From Bacteroides sp. (lineage in GTDB: Bacteria > Bacteroidota > Bacteroidia > Bacteroidales > SM23-62): a stretch of 5,632 nucleotides of DNA. Below the pieces are notes generated by a model. That model was not told where the DNA came from and did no database searches. It saw only the letters and a program-made list of their open reading frames with translations. The stretch lies in NCBI GenBank assembly GCA_030667765.1, contig DAOUVF010000217.1, positions 1-5,632 on the forward strand, in the 5' to 3' direction. Shown here piece after piece: positions 1-5,632 of this stretch (the stretch's first letter is position 1; each line of letters begins with the position of its first letter). The position numbers and the translations under genes are program-made.

Positions 1-113
1 CCATACACATGAAATTTGCTGAGAAAACTCCTCCATTTGCGATTTCCTGCCATCCTTCTTTGAAATCATTTGTGATTTTAAGGGTCCAAATATTGTTATT
101 CCGCCGTTTATAC
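1..113. other. Unassigned edge segment downstream of the GNAT gene
   Basis: This stretch follows the stop codon of the acetyltransferase gene and runs to the window edge. The acetyltransferase frame is closed by further stops soon after its TAG. The other two minus-strand frames have no stop codon out to position 1. One of them has ATG codons at 67-69 and 34-36 (reading MISKKDG... and MEEFSQQ...); the other reads a protein-like string (IWTLKITNDFKEGWQEI) but has no ATG until 8-10. A following minus-strand gene may therefore begin here, but neither frame is long enough to decide, and no family is recognised. I see no hairpin terminator for the upstream operon in this stretch. Confidence 0.35.
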
Positions 114-995
114 CTAACCGATCTCCGGACCGGCGATGGCAAATTGCTTTTCCATTATGCCTGGGTGATGCAGGTGGCCCAGGCACATCCGGATAAATGA
201 ACGCTCTCTGGTGAAGCCGGATTCTTCAAGGAGAGAGATCCATGCTGGCTTATCGGTAAAAACATCAATCACAACATCCTTTGACCCCGGCGGATCAAGT
301 ACTGCTGCCAGTAAATCTGCTGCATATGCGGTTCCTTCGGCAATTATGGGACCGATATGTTCAAACTGGCTTCCGGATCGCCCCAGGCAGTAAGCATTTA
401 TGGAACCTTCTTCCTCCCTGTAATAAGCATATTCGGGATTTCGGTTGTACATGCGGCGCAGGATCCCGGATCTGTCTGCTCCGAATATTGGCATGTCAAG
501 GCCCGTAATGGACTCCAGTTCACCATCACCCATATGAATGCCAGGCTCAATGGTATGATTTTTTTGCTTAACCCGGGAACCGGCTGATCTTTTGATCATC
601 CTGACCAGCTCGTATTCAGTTTGGAAACCCAGCGTGCTGTAGAGTTCAAATCCTTCCGCGGTAGCATCCAGCCGTATGGCTCCTTTGGGTTGAGCTATCT
701 CTATTGATTTTTTCAAGAGGGCTTTGCCAACCCCTTTTCGCCTTGCACCGGGATCAACGAGTACCATCCCTATCCACGTAAAGTTATCCTGGTACGGAAC
801 AGATATTACAATTCCAACATCATGACCATCCAGGCTGGCAACGAAGTTATCCCCGCCCGCATCCAGCAACATTTTCCAATCGGCTTCAAGTTGGTTCCAT
901 CCTGCCAGGGATTTCAGTTTCATCCCCAGGGGGATGTCTTCATGGGTCATTTTGCGCAGGATGATTTTGTCTGAACCCATTAATCGTTCAACCAT
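114..995 (-). CDS. GNAT family N-acetyltransferase with C-terminal YitH/HolE-type acetyltransferase domain
   Basis: Predicted cytoplasmic acyltransferase of 293 residues, using acetyl-CoA to acylate an unknown acceptor. Residues about 8-135 form a GNAT fold: the beta-4 strand WIGMVLVDP leads into the acetyl-CoA pyrophosphate loop RRKGVG (residues 85-90, fitting Q/R-x-x-G-x-G/A), and LYSTLGF (118-124) supplies the usual late tyrosine. Residues about 165-292 resemble the second domain seen in YitH/HolE-type proteins (Acetyltransf_18), with FGADRSGILRRM, GPIIAE and the ending FAIAGPEIG, which is how such proteins commonly finish, so the C-terminus looks complete. The start is ambiguous between residue 1 (position 995, 6 nt after the creatininase stop) and Met6 (position 980, giving MGSDKIILRKMT, a normal GNAT N-terminus); neither has a clear ribosome binding site. 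It is the last gene of the four-gene run. The acceptor substrate cannot be read from sequence. Confidence 0.9.
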   Translation of the reverse strand: MVERLMGSDKIILRKMTHEDIPLGMKLKSLAGWNQLEADWKMLLDAGGDNFVASLDGHDVGIVISVPYQDNFTWIGMVLVDPGARRKGVGKALLKKSIEIAQPKGAIRLDATAEGFELYSTLGFQTEYELVRMIKRSAGSRVKQKNHTIEPGIHMGDGELESITGLDMPIFGADRSGILRRMYNRNPEYAYYREEEGSINAYCLGRSGSQFEHIGPIIAEGTAYAADLLAAVLDPPGSKDVVIDVFTDKPAWISLLEESGFTRERSFIRMCLGHLHHPGIMEKQFAIAGPEIG

Positions 996-1001
996 TGACG
1001 T

Positions 1002-1763
1002 CTATATATACAGGTCGTCAGGGTTTGCCTTTGCCAGTTCTATCATTAGCCTACTGATCTTTTCAGTAACCTCAGTAAAATATCTCTCCCCCTTATCCTT
1101 ACTGGCTTTTTTGGGATTGCCGATGCCGGTGTCGGCGGTGACCCTGGACCATTGACGTTCTGCCCATGCCCAGTCTTCATTGAATGCCTTGATCCTGAAA
1201 CTTTTAAAATTTCCATCACCGGCTTCTTCCAGTGGTAAAACCAATTCAGGTACAAGGAAAAGCATCAGGCTGGTTTCCATTTCGTCCGCGTGGTCGCCGT
1301 CATTCTCGAAAATCTTCATTTTCTCAACCGTCATATACCAGTTGCAGGTAGAAATAAACATTTGAGGGTACTGGTACCCGAGTTCCCTGATCATCTGACT
1401 GAAATCATTCCCGCCATGCCCGTTCATGATCAATAATTTGTAGATCTTATGATGGATCAGGCTCTCAATGACATCTTTTAAGATAATTGTCTGGGTACTG
1501 GGATTCATATTCATGGTTAATTTAATATCTTTTTGTCCCGTATTTACCCCGAAAGGAATGGTTGGTAAAACGATGACCCGGGCTTTTTGCTCCCAGGCCA
1601 GCCTGGCTGATTCTATGGCAATCAATTCCGTTTCAAAATTATCCGTGCCAAAGGGGAGGTGGTAATTATGAGCCTCGGTGGCTCCCCATGGCAAAATGGC
1701 CAGGTCGTATTGCCGGTCTTTTACGGTTTTCCAGTTCGTCTCACTTAATACATAATGTCTCAT
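1002..1763 (-). CDS. Creatininase family protein (metal-dependent amidohydrolase)
   Basis: A 253-residue protein, the normal length for the creatininase family, whose members hydrolyse C-N bonds of lactams, formamides or peptides using a two-metal centre (creatininase, the FAPy deformylase ArfB, the mycofactocin peptidase MftE). Seen here: the N-terminal metal motif WGATEAHNYHLPFGTD (residues 26-41) with candidate ligands E30, H32 and D41; NGHGGN (114-119) with H116; and DGDHADEMETS (155-165) in the position of the family's HAGxxETS motif, with H158 and E163. The metal centre is therefore apparently intact. The first motif has NY where many relatives have GP (EQHGPHLP), suggesting a subgroup rather than true creatininase. 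No signal peptide or membrane segment is visible, so a cytoplasmic location is expected. It lies 12 nt after the glycosidase stop and 6 nt before the acetyltransferase start, implying co-transcription. Fold assignment is firm; the substrate is not known, and creatinine is not supported by context. Confidence 0.93.
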   Translation of the reverse strand: MRHYVLSETNWKTVKDRQYDLAILPWGATEAHNYHLPFGTDNFETELIAIESARLAWEQKARVIVLPTIPFGVNTGQKDIKLTMNMNPSTQTIILKDVIESLIHHKIYKLLIMNGHGGNDFSQMIRELGYQYPQMFISTCNWYMTVEKMKIFENDGDHADEMETSLMLFLVPELVLPLEEAGDGNFKSFRIKAFNEDWAWAERQWSRVTADTGIGNPKKASKDKGERYFTEVTEKISRLMIELAKANPDDLYI

Positions 1764-1775
1764 GGTGCAATATCT

Positions 1776-3416
1776 TTAATCACTTGTAAGTACTAAAACC
1801 ATCCCTGTATCACTATCCTGGGTGATGGTCAGTAAACCCGGGGATGAGGTGATATCCGCAGAGGTGTATTGATTTCGCTTGAGATCAAACCACCGTGCCT
1901 CATAGGAGAAGCCGAATGGATTCCGGATGCTGATGGTGCCGTTCTTCGGTATATATACCAGGATCTGGCTCCGGTCTTGATTGGACAGTACTCCTACGAA
2001 ATCATCATACTGATTGTCTCCAGGTTGTTCCAGCAACAACCCTTTATCAGGGTAGAATTCCCACCAGGCGAATTGATCCATAAATTCATATAAGTATTCC
2101 ATTTCACGGCTCACGGGTAATTCCAGGCTGTTCTTCCAGCTAACGGTCCACGGTGCCACCCCATGATTTAAAATGGGACCGCCATCCTCTTCTACCCATG
2201 GCCAGATCCCGTTTGCCCCGTAGGTGAAGCCGGCAATGGGTGTCGCAAAGAGGCTCCACCAGATGGCGTTCCTGACATTTTCAGGGGTCTGGTTCTGACG
2301 GATATTTTCATAAATGGGTTCCATATTGATATTGGGCATGGGTCTTAATTTATCCCAGTCGTTGGCAACCTCTTCTTTGTTGATGAAATCCACTGTACGC
2401 TGGCTGAAACCGTGGGACGACTGGTAACCCATAACGCTGTACCAGGATTCACCTGCATAAATATCACCGACATATGACCGGCCATGGGGGTGGAGCGTGG
2501 CAGGGGCATGATCGATCTCATTGAATACGCGTTGCCCGATGGTCTTCCAGCGTTCTGTGAATTCATCGAAATAGCGCCCGTCGCCTCCCAGGATCCAGAT
2601 CACCTGGTTCCCCTGGTAACGGGCAACGATATAACTGGCCAGGAGCACTGCTTCATCAACCGGCAGGTGATACCCGGGACTCAAATGCCGGCCGGCTCCG
2701 AACGGCAGGGCCCAGAGTAATACCGGTGCTGCCACCAGTCCGAATTCGTTGATCCTGTCCACCCGTTCATCCAGTTTCTGGAAGAACAAAGGATTGATTT
2801 CAATCTTGCCGGAGCCGGTATAGGCCAGGTCTCCGTCCAGATTGGAATCTCCTCCCCGCCACTGGGTGGTGACAAACTGGATCAGGTTATAATGGTGGTC
2901 CCTTCGATGTTGCAGGTAGTAATCCCAATCAGCCCCGGTTGATTTCATGGCACCGTTCCAGGCTGTACATCCCATCCAGAAAAATGGGGTCCCGTCATCA
3001 TAGGTCATGTAATATTTTCCGGGAGGATGTTTGATGGCTCCGCGTTTATATATTTCCAGGTCTTCAACGCCTTTTACACATGAAAAGTGACCGGACTTCC
3101 CATGGAGTCCGCTGTTATCTTTATCGGAACATGTTGATTGCCAGGACCATTCGCCGGGTTCATCCGGCATAAACCGCACTTTCCAGTCCCGCTCCCCGTC
3201 CCAGAACCCGTTCACGGTCTTCTCCCTCCCCGTTGCCGAGGTGAAAACAATTGTGAAGGCTTTGATATCATAAATCGGGTTGGCATATTCCTTATCGCTG
3301 GTAAACCGGATCTCATGTTTATGCCAGAGGGCTGTCTCATTCTTTTGATTCGCCAGGGCCAGCCCATTGAAGGATAATAGCAATAATGTTCCTGCTATAA
3401 ATTTGTTCATGATCAT
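1776..3416 (-). CDS. Secreted DUF5060/DUF4038 (GH140-like, apiosidase-like) glycoside hydrolase
   Basis: I place the start at position 3416 (MIMNKF) or 3410 (MNKF). The longer reading from 3458 adds MLYLAPLNYSITNN in front of an otherwise good signal peptide: Lys, then a hydrophobic run IAGTLLLLSF, then ALA|NQ as a signal peptidase I site. From 3416 the protein has 546 residues. Residues below are numbered from there. About 30-115 look like the beta-sandwich DUF5060 (DWKVRFMPDEPGEWSW); about 120-435 the DUF4038 TIM barrel, with FFWMGCTAWNG, HHYNLIQFVTTQWRGG, VIWILGGDGRYFDEF (D279), NINMEPIYEN (E366) and RNAIWWSLFATPIAGFTYGA; about 440-546 a small C-terminal beta domain (QILVYIPKNGTISIRNP...). 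D279 and E366 are the natural candidates for acid/base and nucleophile by analogy with GH140. Characterised GH140 enzymes release apiose from rhamnogalacturonan II, but this broad family has many untested members, so the substrate is open. Periplasmic or surface location is inferred. Confidence 0.9.
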   Translation of the reverse strand: MIMNKFIAGTLLLLSFNGLALANQKNETALWHKHEIRFTSDKEYANPIYDIKAFTIVFTSATGREKTVNGFWDGERDWKVRFMPDEPGEWSWQSTCSDKDNSGLHGKSGHFSCVKGVEDLEIYKRGAIKHPPGKYYMTYDDGTPFFWMGCTAWNGAMKSTGADWDYYLQHRRDHHYNLIQFVTTQWRGGDSNLDGDLAYTGSGKIEINPLFFQKLDERVDRINEFGLVAAPVLLWALPFGAGRHLSPGYHLPVDEAVLLASYIVARYQGNQVIWILGGDGRYFDEFTERWKTIGQRVFNEIDHAPATLHPHGRSYVGDIYAGESWYSVMGYQSSHGFSQRTVDFINKEEVANDWDKLRPMPNINMEPIYENIRQNQTPENVRNAIWWSLFATPIAGFTYGANGIWPWVEEDGGPILNHGVAPWTVSWKNSLELPVSREMEYLYEFMDQFAWWEFYPDKGLLLEQPGDNQYDDFVGVLSNQDRSQILVYIPKNGTISIRNPFGFSYEARWFDLKRNQYTSADITSSPGLLTITQDSDTGMVLVLTSD

Positions 3417-3468
3417 GTTATTTGTGATAGAATAATTAAGTGGTGCAAGATACAACATGTGGGATTAA

Positions 3469-4845
3469 TTAGGAACCTGCTTGTTCAGGAACGATACCTC
3501 CATGTTTTATTATCAAGGCCCGGACTTCATCCAGAGGCACCTTGATGGGGGTGGTTTTATGCTGGCAGGCAAGTGCCGCCACCGCCCCGGCTGCCTGTCC
3601 CATCCCCATGCAGGAAGCCTGGACCCGCAGCGCGGAATTGGATAGCCGGTCACTGCCCAGGCATCGGCCAGCCACTATGAAATTCCTGCTTCCTTTGGGT
3701 ACCAGTGATCGCAGGGGAATGCTTGCCACGATTTTATCACCCAGGTGTTTGGGGACCACCCCGTTTTCATCGTGCAGGTCAATCGGGTAGTAGGACCAGG
3801 ATATTGCATCGTCAAAGATCTTTCCGGTGACATAATCATTGTGCGTGATATTGTACAATGCGTCAATACGGTATGTCTCCCTGACACCGGTCTCGGTTTG
3901 CATGCTGGAAATATAGGTTTGCTCGCATCCGGGCATTCTCCTCAAGAACCTTAACATCCTGAGCAATGAGGCCCTGCCCTCTATGTTGGTCATCGAATGC
4001 AGTTCGGAGGTGGATGAATCGGCCCCGAAAATATGCTGGGCATTGTCTCCCCGCTTGATGAGCATATGTTTGATCCCGATGGAGGCATCCCCTTGCTTCA
4101 GTTCCCCTGATTGAAGGGCCCGGTCATATTGTTCCTGAATACGGTTCAGATCGAGGGTTTCCAGGTCATAGCCTTCGAGCCTGAAAATGAGGCTTCCCGG
4201 CTGGGTTTCCTTTTTACGCAGCAGCTTAAAATCAGCCAGGGAGGCGGCAAAGGCATTTCCGGTACAGTCTATCAGCTGCTTGCAGATGATCCTGGTATGG
4301 GTTCCTTTTCCAATGGTTTCGACCTCCCAACCATCCTTTACAAGCCGGATGTTTATCGGTGTTTCGTAGTAACGGACCTTGACCCCTGCCTCCAGACATT
4401 TCTCCTCGGCCAGGCATGCGTACAGATAACCATTGATCCTGACATGGTGTTTGGGATGGTTGGTGCCAAAGGGGATGGAAAAATCGGGCAATTCATCGTC
4501 ATTCATCCTGACTGTCTCCCTGACAAGATCCCAGCCAATGCCACCAATGACCTGTTTGCCCCAGGCATAGAATAATCCAGGGAAAGAAACACCGCCCGTG
4601 GTCATGGTTCCTCCCAGCTGGCTCCCATTTTCTACAATTGTTGTAGCAGATCCGGCACGGGCTGCCTGTATGGCAGCCACCACGCCTGCTGTCCCGCCAC
4701 CGATGACAAGTACATCGGTTTTAATATTATTGGCTTCATTTCCAGTTATATTGTTTCTGGGACCCTCCGCAAATACCGGTATCAATCCTCCGATGGAAAA
4801 TCCACCGAGGGTTTTCAACATGGCCCTTCTTTTTAATTTGATCAT
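3469..4845 (-). CDS. Tat-exported FAD-dependent oxidoreductase (FAD_oxidored family)
   Basis: A 458-residue flavoprotein. The N-terminus KRRAMLKTL (residues 5-13) fits the twin-arginine pattern RRxFLK with Met for Phe, followed by the weakly hydrophobic stretch GGFSIGGLIPVFA (14-26), so export in folded, FAD-loaded form through Tat is expected. The FAD Rossmann fold follows: TDVLVIGGGTAG (43-54) carries GxGxxG, and TTIVENG supplies the ribose-binding acidic residue E72. LGGTMTTGGVSFPG (77-90), LIDCTGNAFAA (191-201), ETGVRETYRI (318-327) and the C-terminal NFIVAGRCLGSDRLSNSALR (388-407) then GMGQAAGAVAA complete the pattern usual for this family. Many Bacteroidota and Planctomycetota paralogues sit beside sugar-degrading genes, but few have defined substrates. 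It is the first gene of the run, 137 bp downstream of the previous gene and past a terminator, so a promoter is expected just upstream. No Shine-Dalgarno sequence precedes the ATG. Confidence 0.92.
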   Translation of the reverse strand: MIKLKRRAMLKTLGGFSIGGLIPVFAEGPRNNITGNEANNIKTDVLVIGGGTAGVVAAIQAARAGSATTIVENGSQLGGTMTTGGVSFPGLFYAWGKQVIGGIGWDLVRETVRMNDDELPDFSIPFGTNHPKHHVRINGYLYACLAEEKCLEAGVKVRYYETPINIRLVKDGWEVETIGKGTHTRIICKQLIDCTGNAFAASLADFKLLRKKETQPGSLIFRLEGYDLETLDLNRIQEQYDRALQSGELKQGDASIGIKHMLIKRGDNAQHIFGADSSTSELHSMTNIEGRASLLRMLRFLRRMPGCEQTYISSMQTETGVRETYRIDALYNITHNDYVTGKIFDDAISWSYYPIDLHDENGVVPKHLGDKIVASIPLRSLVPKGSRNFIVAGRCLGSDRLSNSALRVQASCMGMGQAAGAVAALACQHKTTPIKVPLDEVRALIIKHGGIVPEQAGS

Positions 4846-4882
4846 ATTGATTGTATAGAGAAATTGCTATTAAAACAAGCTC

Positions 4883-4914
4883 TAAATTTATGCAATTTTT
4901 TGGGCTGGTCTAAA
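4883..4914 (-). promoter_or_regulatory. Candidate Bacteroidota-type promoter for the four-gene run
   Basis: Read on the minus strand, TTTA (4914-4911) is followed after 20 nt by TAAATTTA (4890-4883). These match the Bacteroidota -33 TTTG and -7 TAnnTTTG elements with one mismatch each. The position would give a leader of roughly 30-35 nt before the oxidoreductase ATG at 4845 and lies just beyond the preceding terminator, where a promoter is needed. In AT-rich DNA such a match can arise by chance, so this is a proposal only. Confidence 0.3.
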
Positions 4915-4915
4915 G

Positions 4916-4946
4916 AAAAAACCCTGCATTTTCACGCAAGGTTTTT
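4916..4946 (-). terminator. Rho-independent-type terminator after the small membrane protein gene
   Basis: An inverted repeat with 11-base arms (4917-4927 and 4936-4946) and an 8-base loop (4928-4935). On the minus strand the transcript would form a hairpin of five A-U pairs, then a CC/GG, U-G wobble and UGC/GCA core, ending in six U residues from 4921-4916. On the plus strand the same arms carry a C-A mismatch where the minus strand has a wobble pair, so the element favours minus-strand termination. It starts about 36 nt after the stop of the membrane protein gene and separates that unit from the four-gene run. Confidence 0.75.
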
Positions 4947-4982
4947 CATGATCTTATTGTGCTGCGGATATCAGCGGGATCG

Positions 4983-5195
4983 TCAGGTCTTGTATTTTTT
5001 CCAGGCGCCCAGGACCGCCCCGCCAACTGCCAATCCTACAGTGGTAAATCCTCCTGTGATCCAGGCAAGGCCATAAGGATCCTTGGCGAACATGCCGCTG
5101 GTCATGATGGAGAGCAATACAAATGAGAAGCCAAGGACAAATTGTAAAACAACGGCCACCAGTACGGCAAAGTGATTAATTTTGAGTTCTTTCAT
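4983..5195 (-). CDS. Small two-helix membrane protein of unknown function
   Basis: A 70-residue protein when started at MKELKINHFA (position 5195); a longer reading from 5216 adds MLYKNGT, which looks less natural. Two hydrophobic stretches are clear: about residues 9-31 (FAVLVAVVLQFVLGFSFVLL) and about 43-64 (LAWITGGFTTVGLAVGGAVL), joined by a short loop MTSGMFAKDPYG. Lysines at both ends (MKELK and WKKYKT) suggest that both termini face the cytoplasm. The second helix is rich in glycine, typical of close helix packing. The N-terminal run has a faint resemblance to the start of DUF1761-type membrane proteins, but the protein is much shorter and I do not assign it to that family. It is followed by a strong terminator and preceded by an AT-rich gap after the beta-propeller gene, so the two could share a transcript. 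The coding call rests on the clean hydrophobic pattern and the terminator placement. Confidence 0.7.
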   Translation of the reverse strand: MKELKINHFAVLVAVVLQFVLGFSFVLLSIMTSGMFAKDPYGLAWITGGFTTVGLAVGGAVLGAWKKYKT

Positions 5196-5216
5196 GGTTC
5201 CATTTTTGTATAACAT

Positions 5217-5274
5217 ATTCCTGAAACTACATATTAGTATAATTCAATATTTTGGTAAATATTTGTTAAAATGT
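5217..5274. other. Short AT-rich intergenic gap with a weak inverted repeat
   Basis: Fifty-eight bases of very AT-rich sequence between the beta-propeller gene and the small membrane protein gene. It contains a 7-base inverted repeat, AATATTT (5246-5252) and AAATATT (5257-5263), around a 4-base loop. The stem has only A-T pairs and no following T run in the minus direction, so it is a poor terminator. No convincing -33/-7 promoter pair with correct spacing was found. Confidence 0.4.
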
Positions 5275-5632
5275 TTACCGGATCTTGTAGAGATATTTAC
5301 TCGTGCGCATCAGGATGGCACCGTTTACAACGGCAGGAGTTGCCCAGATCTCTCCATCAAGGCTGTTTTGGGCCACCATCTTAAGTTCCCTGCCCTCCTT
5401 GATAACCAGTGTTTCACCCCGGATTGAGTTGAAATAGATATGACCGGCAATATAAACAGGAGAAGAGTTGTATTTCCCTTTCAGTTTTTCCGACCATACA
5501 GTTTCCCCTGTTTTTGCATCCATGCAAAGCAGGGTTCCCTCCGAATTGACAGTGTAAATCAGGCCATCTTTCACAAGTGGGGTAAGTAACTGTAGGACGG
5601 GGGATTTAACACGCCAGAGAATATTGAAAGCG
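5275..5632 (-). CDS. PQQ-like beta-propeller repeat protein, C-terminal part (start outside window)
   Basis: The frame stays open from its TAA at 5275 to the window edge, giving 118 visible residues (AFNILWRVKSPVLQLLTPLV, then KDGLIYTVN...). The GTG at 5574 is an internal valine inside a blade, not a start, so this is the tail of a larger protein. The visible part holds two full blades and the closing strands of the last: DGLIYTVNSEGTLLCMDAKT followed by GETVWSEKL; then SSPVYIAGHIYFNSIRGETL; then GEIWATPAVVNGAILMRTSK ending YLYKIR. The pattern aPxVxxGxIYfxxxxGxLxxlDaxTGexxW is that of PQQ_2 / PQQ-like repeats. Such proteins include quinoprotein dehydrogenases, BamB-like scaffolds and many Bacteroidota secreted proteins of unknown role. 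Without the N-terminus I cannot see a signal peptide or decide whether a cofactor is bound. It lies 58-79 nt upstream of the small membrane protein gene, depending on that gene's start, on the same strand. Confidence 0.88.
   Translation of the reverse strand, partial: AFNILWRVKSPVLQLLTPLVKDGLIYTVNSEGTLLCMDAKTGETVWSEKLKGKYNSSPVYIAGHIYFNSIRGETLVIKEGRELKMVAQNSLDGEIWATPAVVNGAILMRTSKYLYKIR

Noticed and set aside
9..200. Plus-strand open frame at the left edge
   Set aside because: Overlaps the conserved end of the acetyltransferase in antisense and has no recognisable features; the minus-strand frames look more protein-like.
997..1010. TATATATA plus GACGTC at the creatininase/acetyltransferase junction as an internal promoter or operator
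   Set aside because: The sequence encodes the last residues of the creatininase-family protein and its stop; no paired upstream element was found, and the short palindrome is not evidence of binding.
2345..2566. Short alternative-frame open readings within the glycosidase gene
   Set aside because: Overlap the glycosidase coding frame, with unnatural composition and no domain signals.
4111..4575. 154-codon open frame on the plus strand
   Set aside because: Lies entirely antisense to the well-supported oxidoreductase gene; its translation shows no recognisable motif and follows from the codon structure of the other strand.
5217..5260. Promoter for the small membrane protein gene
   Set aside because: A TTG and a TAGTTTCA element occur on the minus strand, but the -7 element has two mismatches to TAnnTTTG and the spacing is only about 15 nt, too short for the Bacteroidota consensus.
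5246..5263. AT-only inverted repeat as a terminator for the beta-propeller gene
   Set aside because: Only seven A-T pairs, with no T run following in the minus direction; such repeats are expected by chance in AT-rich gaps.

Overview
The window reads as a compact, single-strand stretch of a Bacteroidota genome; class or genus cannot be fixed from it. The evidence is indirect: a DUF5060/DUF4038 (GH140-like) secreted glycosidase, translation starts without convincing Shine-Dalgarno sequences, AT-rich gaps between roughly balanced-GC genes, and one candidate promoter resembling the Bacteroidota -33/-7 type. All supported genes are on the minus strand, so transcription runs from high to low coordinates. 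No rRNA, tRNA, CRISPR array, insertion sequence or attachment site was recognised.

Layout, in transcription order. (1) 5632-5275: the C-terminal end of a PQQ-like beta-propeller protein whose start lies outside the window. (2) 5195-4983: a small two-helix membrane protein, followed by a good minus-strand hairpin terminator at 4946-4916. (3) 4845-114: a tight four-gene run, probably one operon. It encodes a Tat-exported FAD-dependent oxidoreductase, a secreted DUF5060/DUF4038 glycosidase-like protein, a creatininase-family metal-dependent amidohydrolase, and a two-domain GNAT acetyltransferase. Gaps are 10-58 nt, 12 nt and 6 nt. (4) 113-1: a short edge segment with no stop codon in two minus frames; it may hold the beginning of another gene but cannot be assigned.

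How the genes may work together (inference): the first two products of the run carry export signals and would act on a glycoside or other oxidisable compound outside the cytoplasm. The last two lack signals and would act inside the cell on an amide or lactam and on an acyl acceptor. No SusC/SusD pair, sulfatase or regulator is visible, so this is not a classical complete polysaccharide utilisation locus within these bounds. The substrate is unknown. The conserved grouping of these four families, rather than any single gene, is the most interesting thing here.
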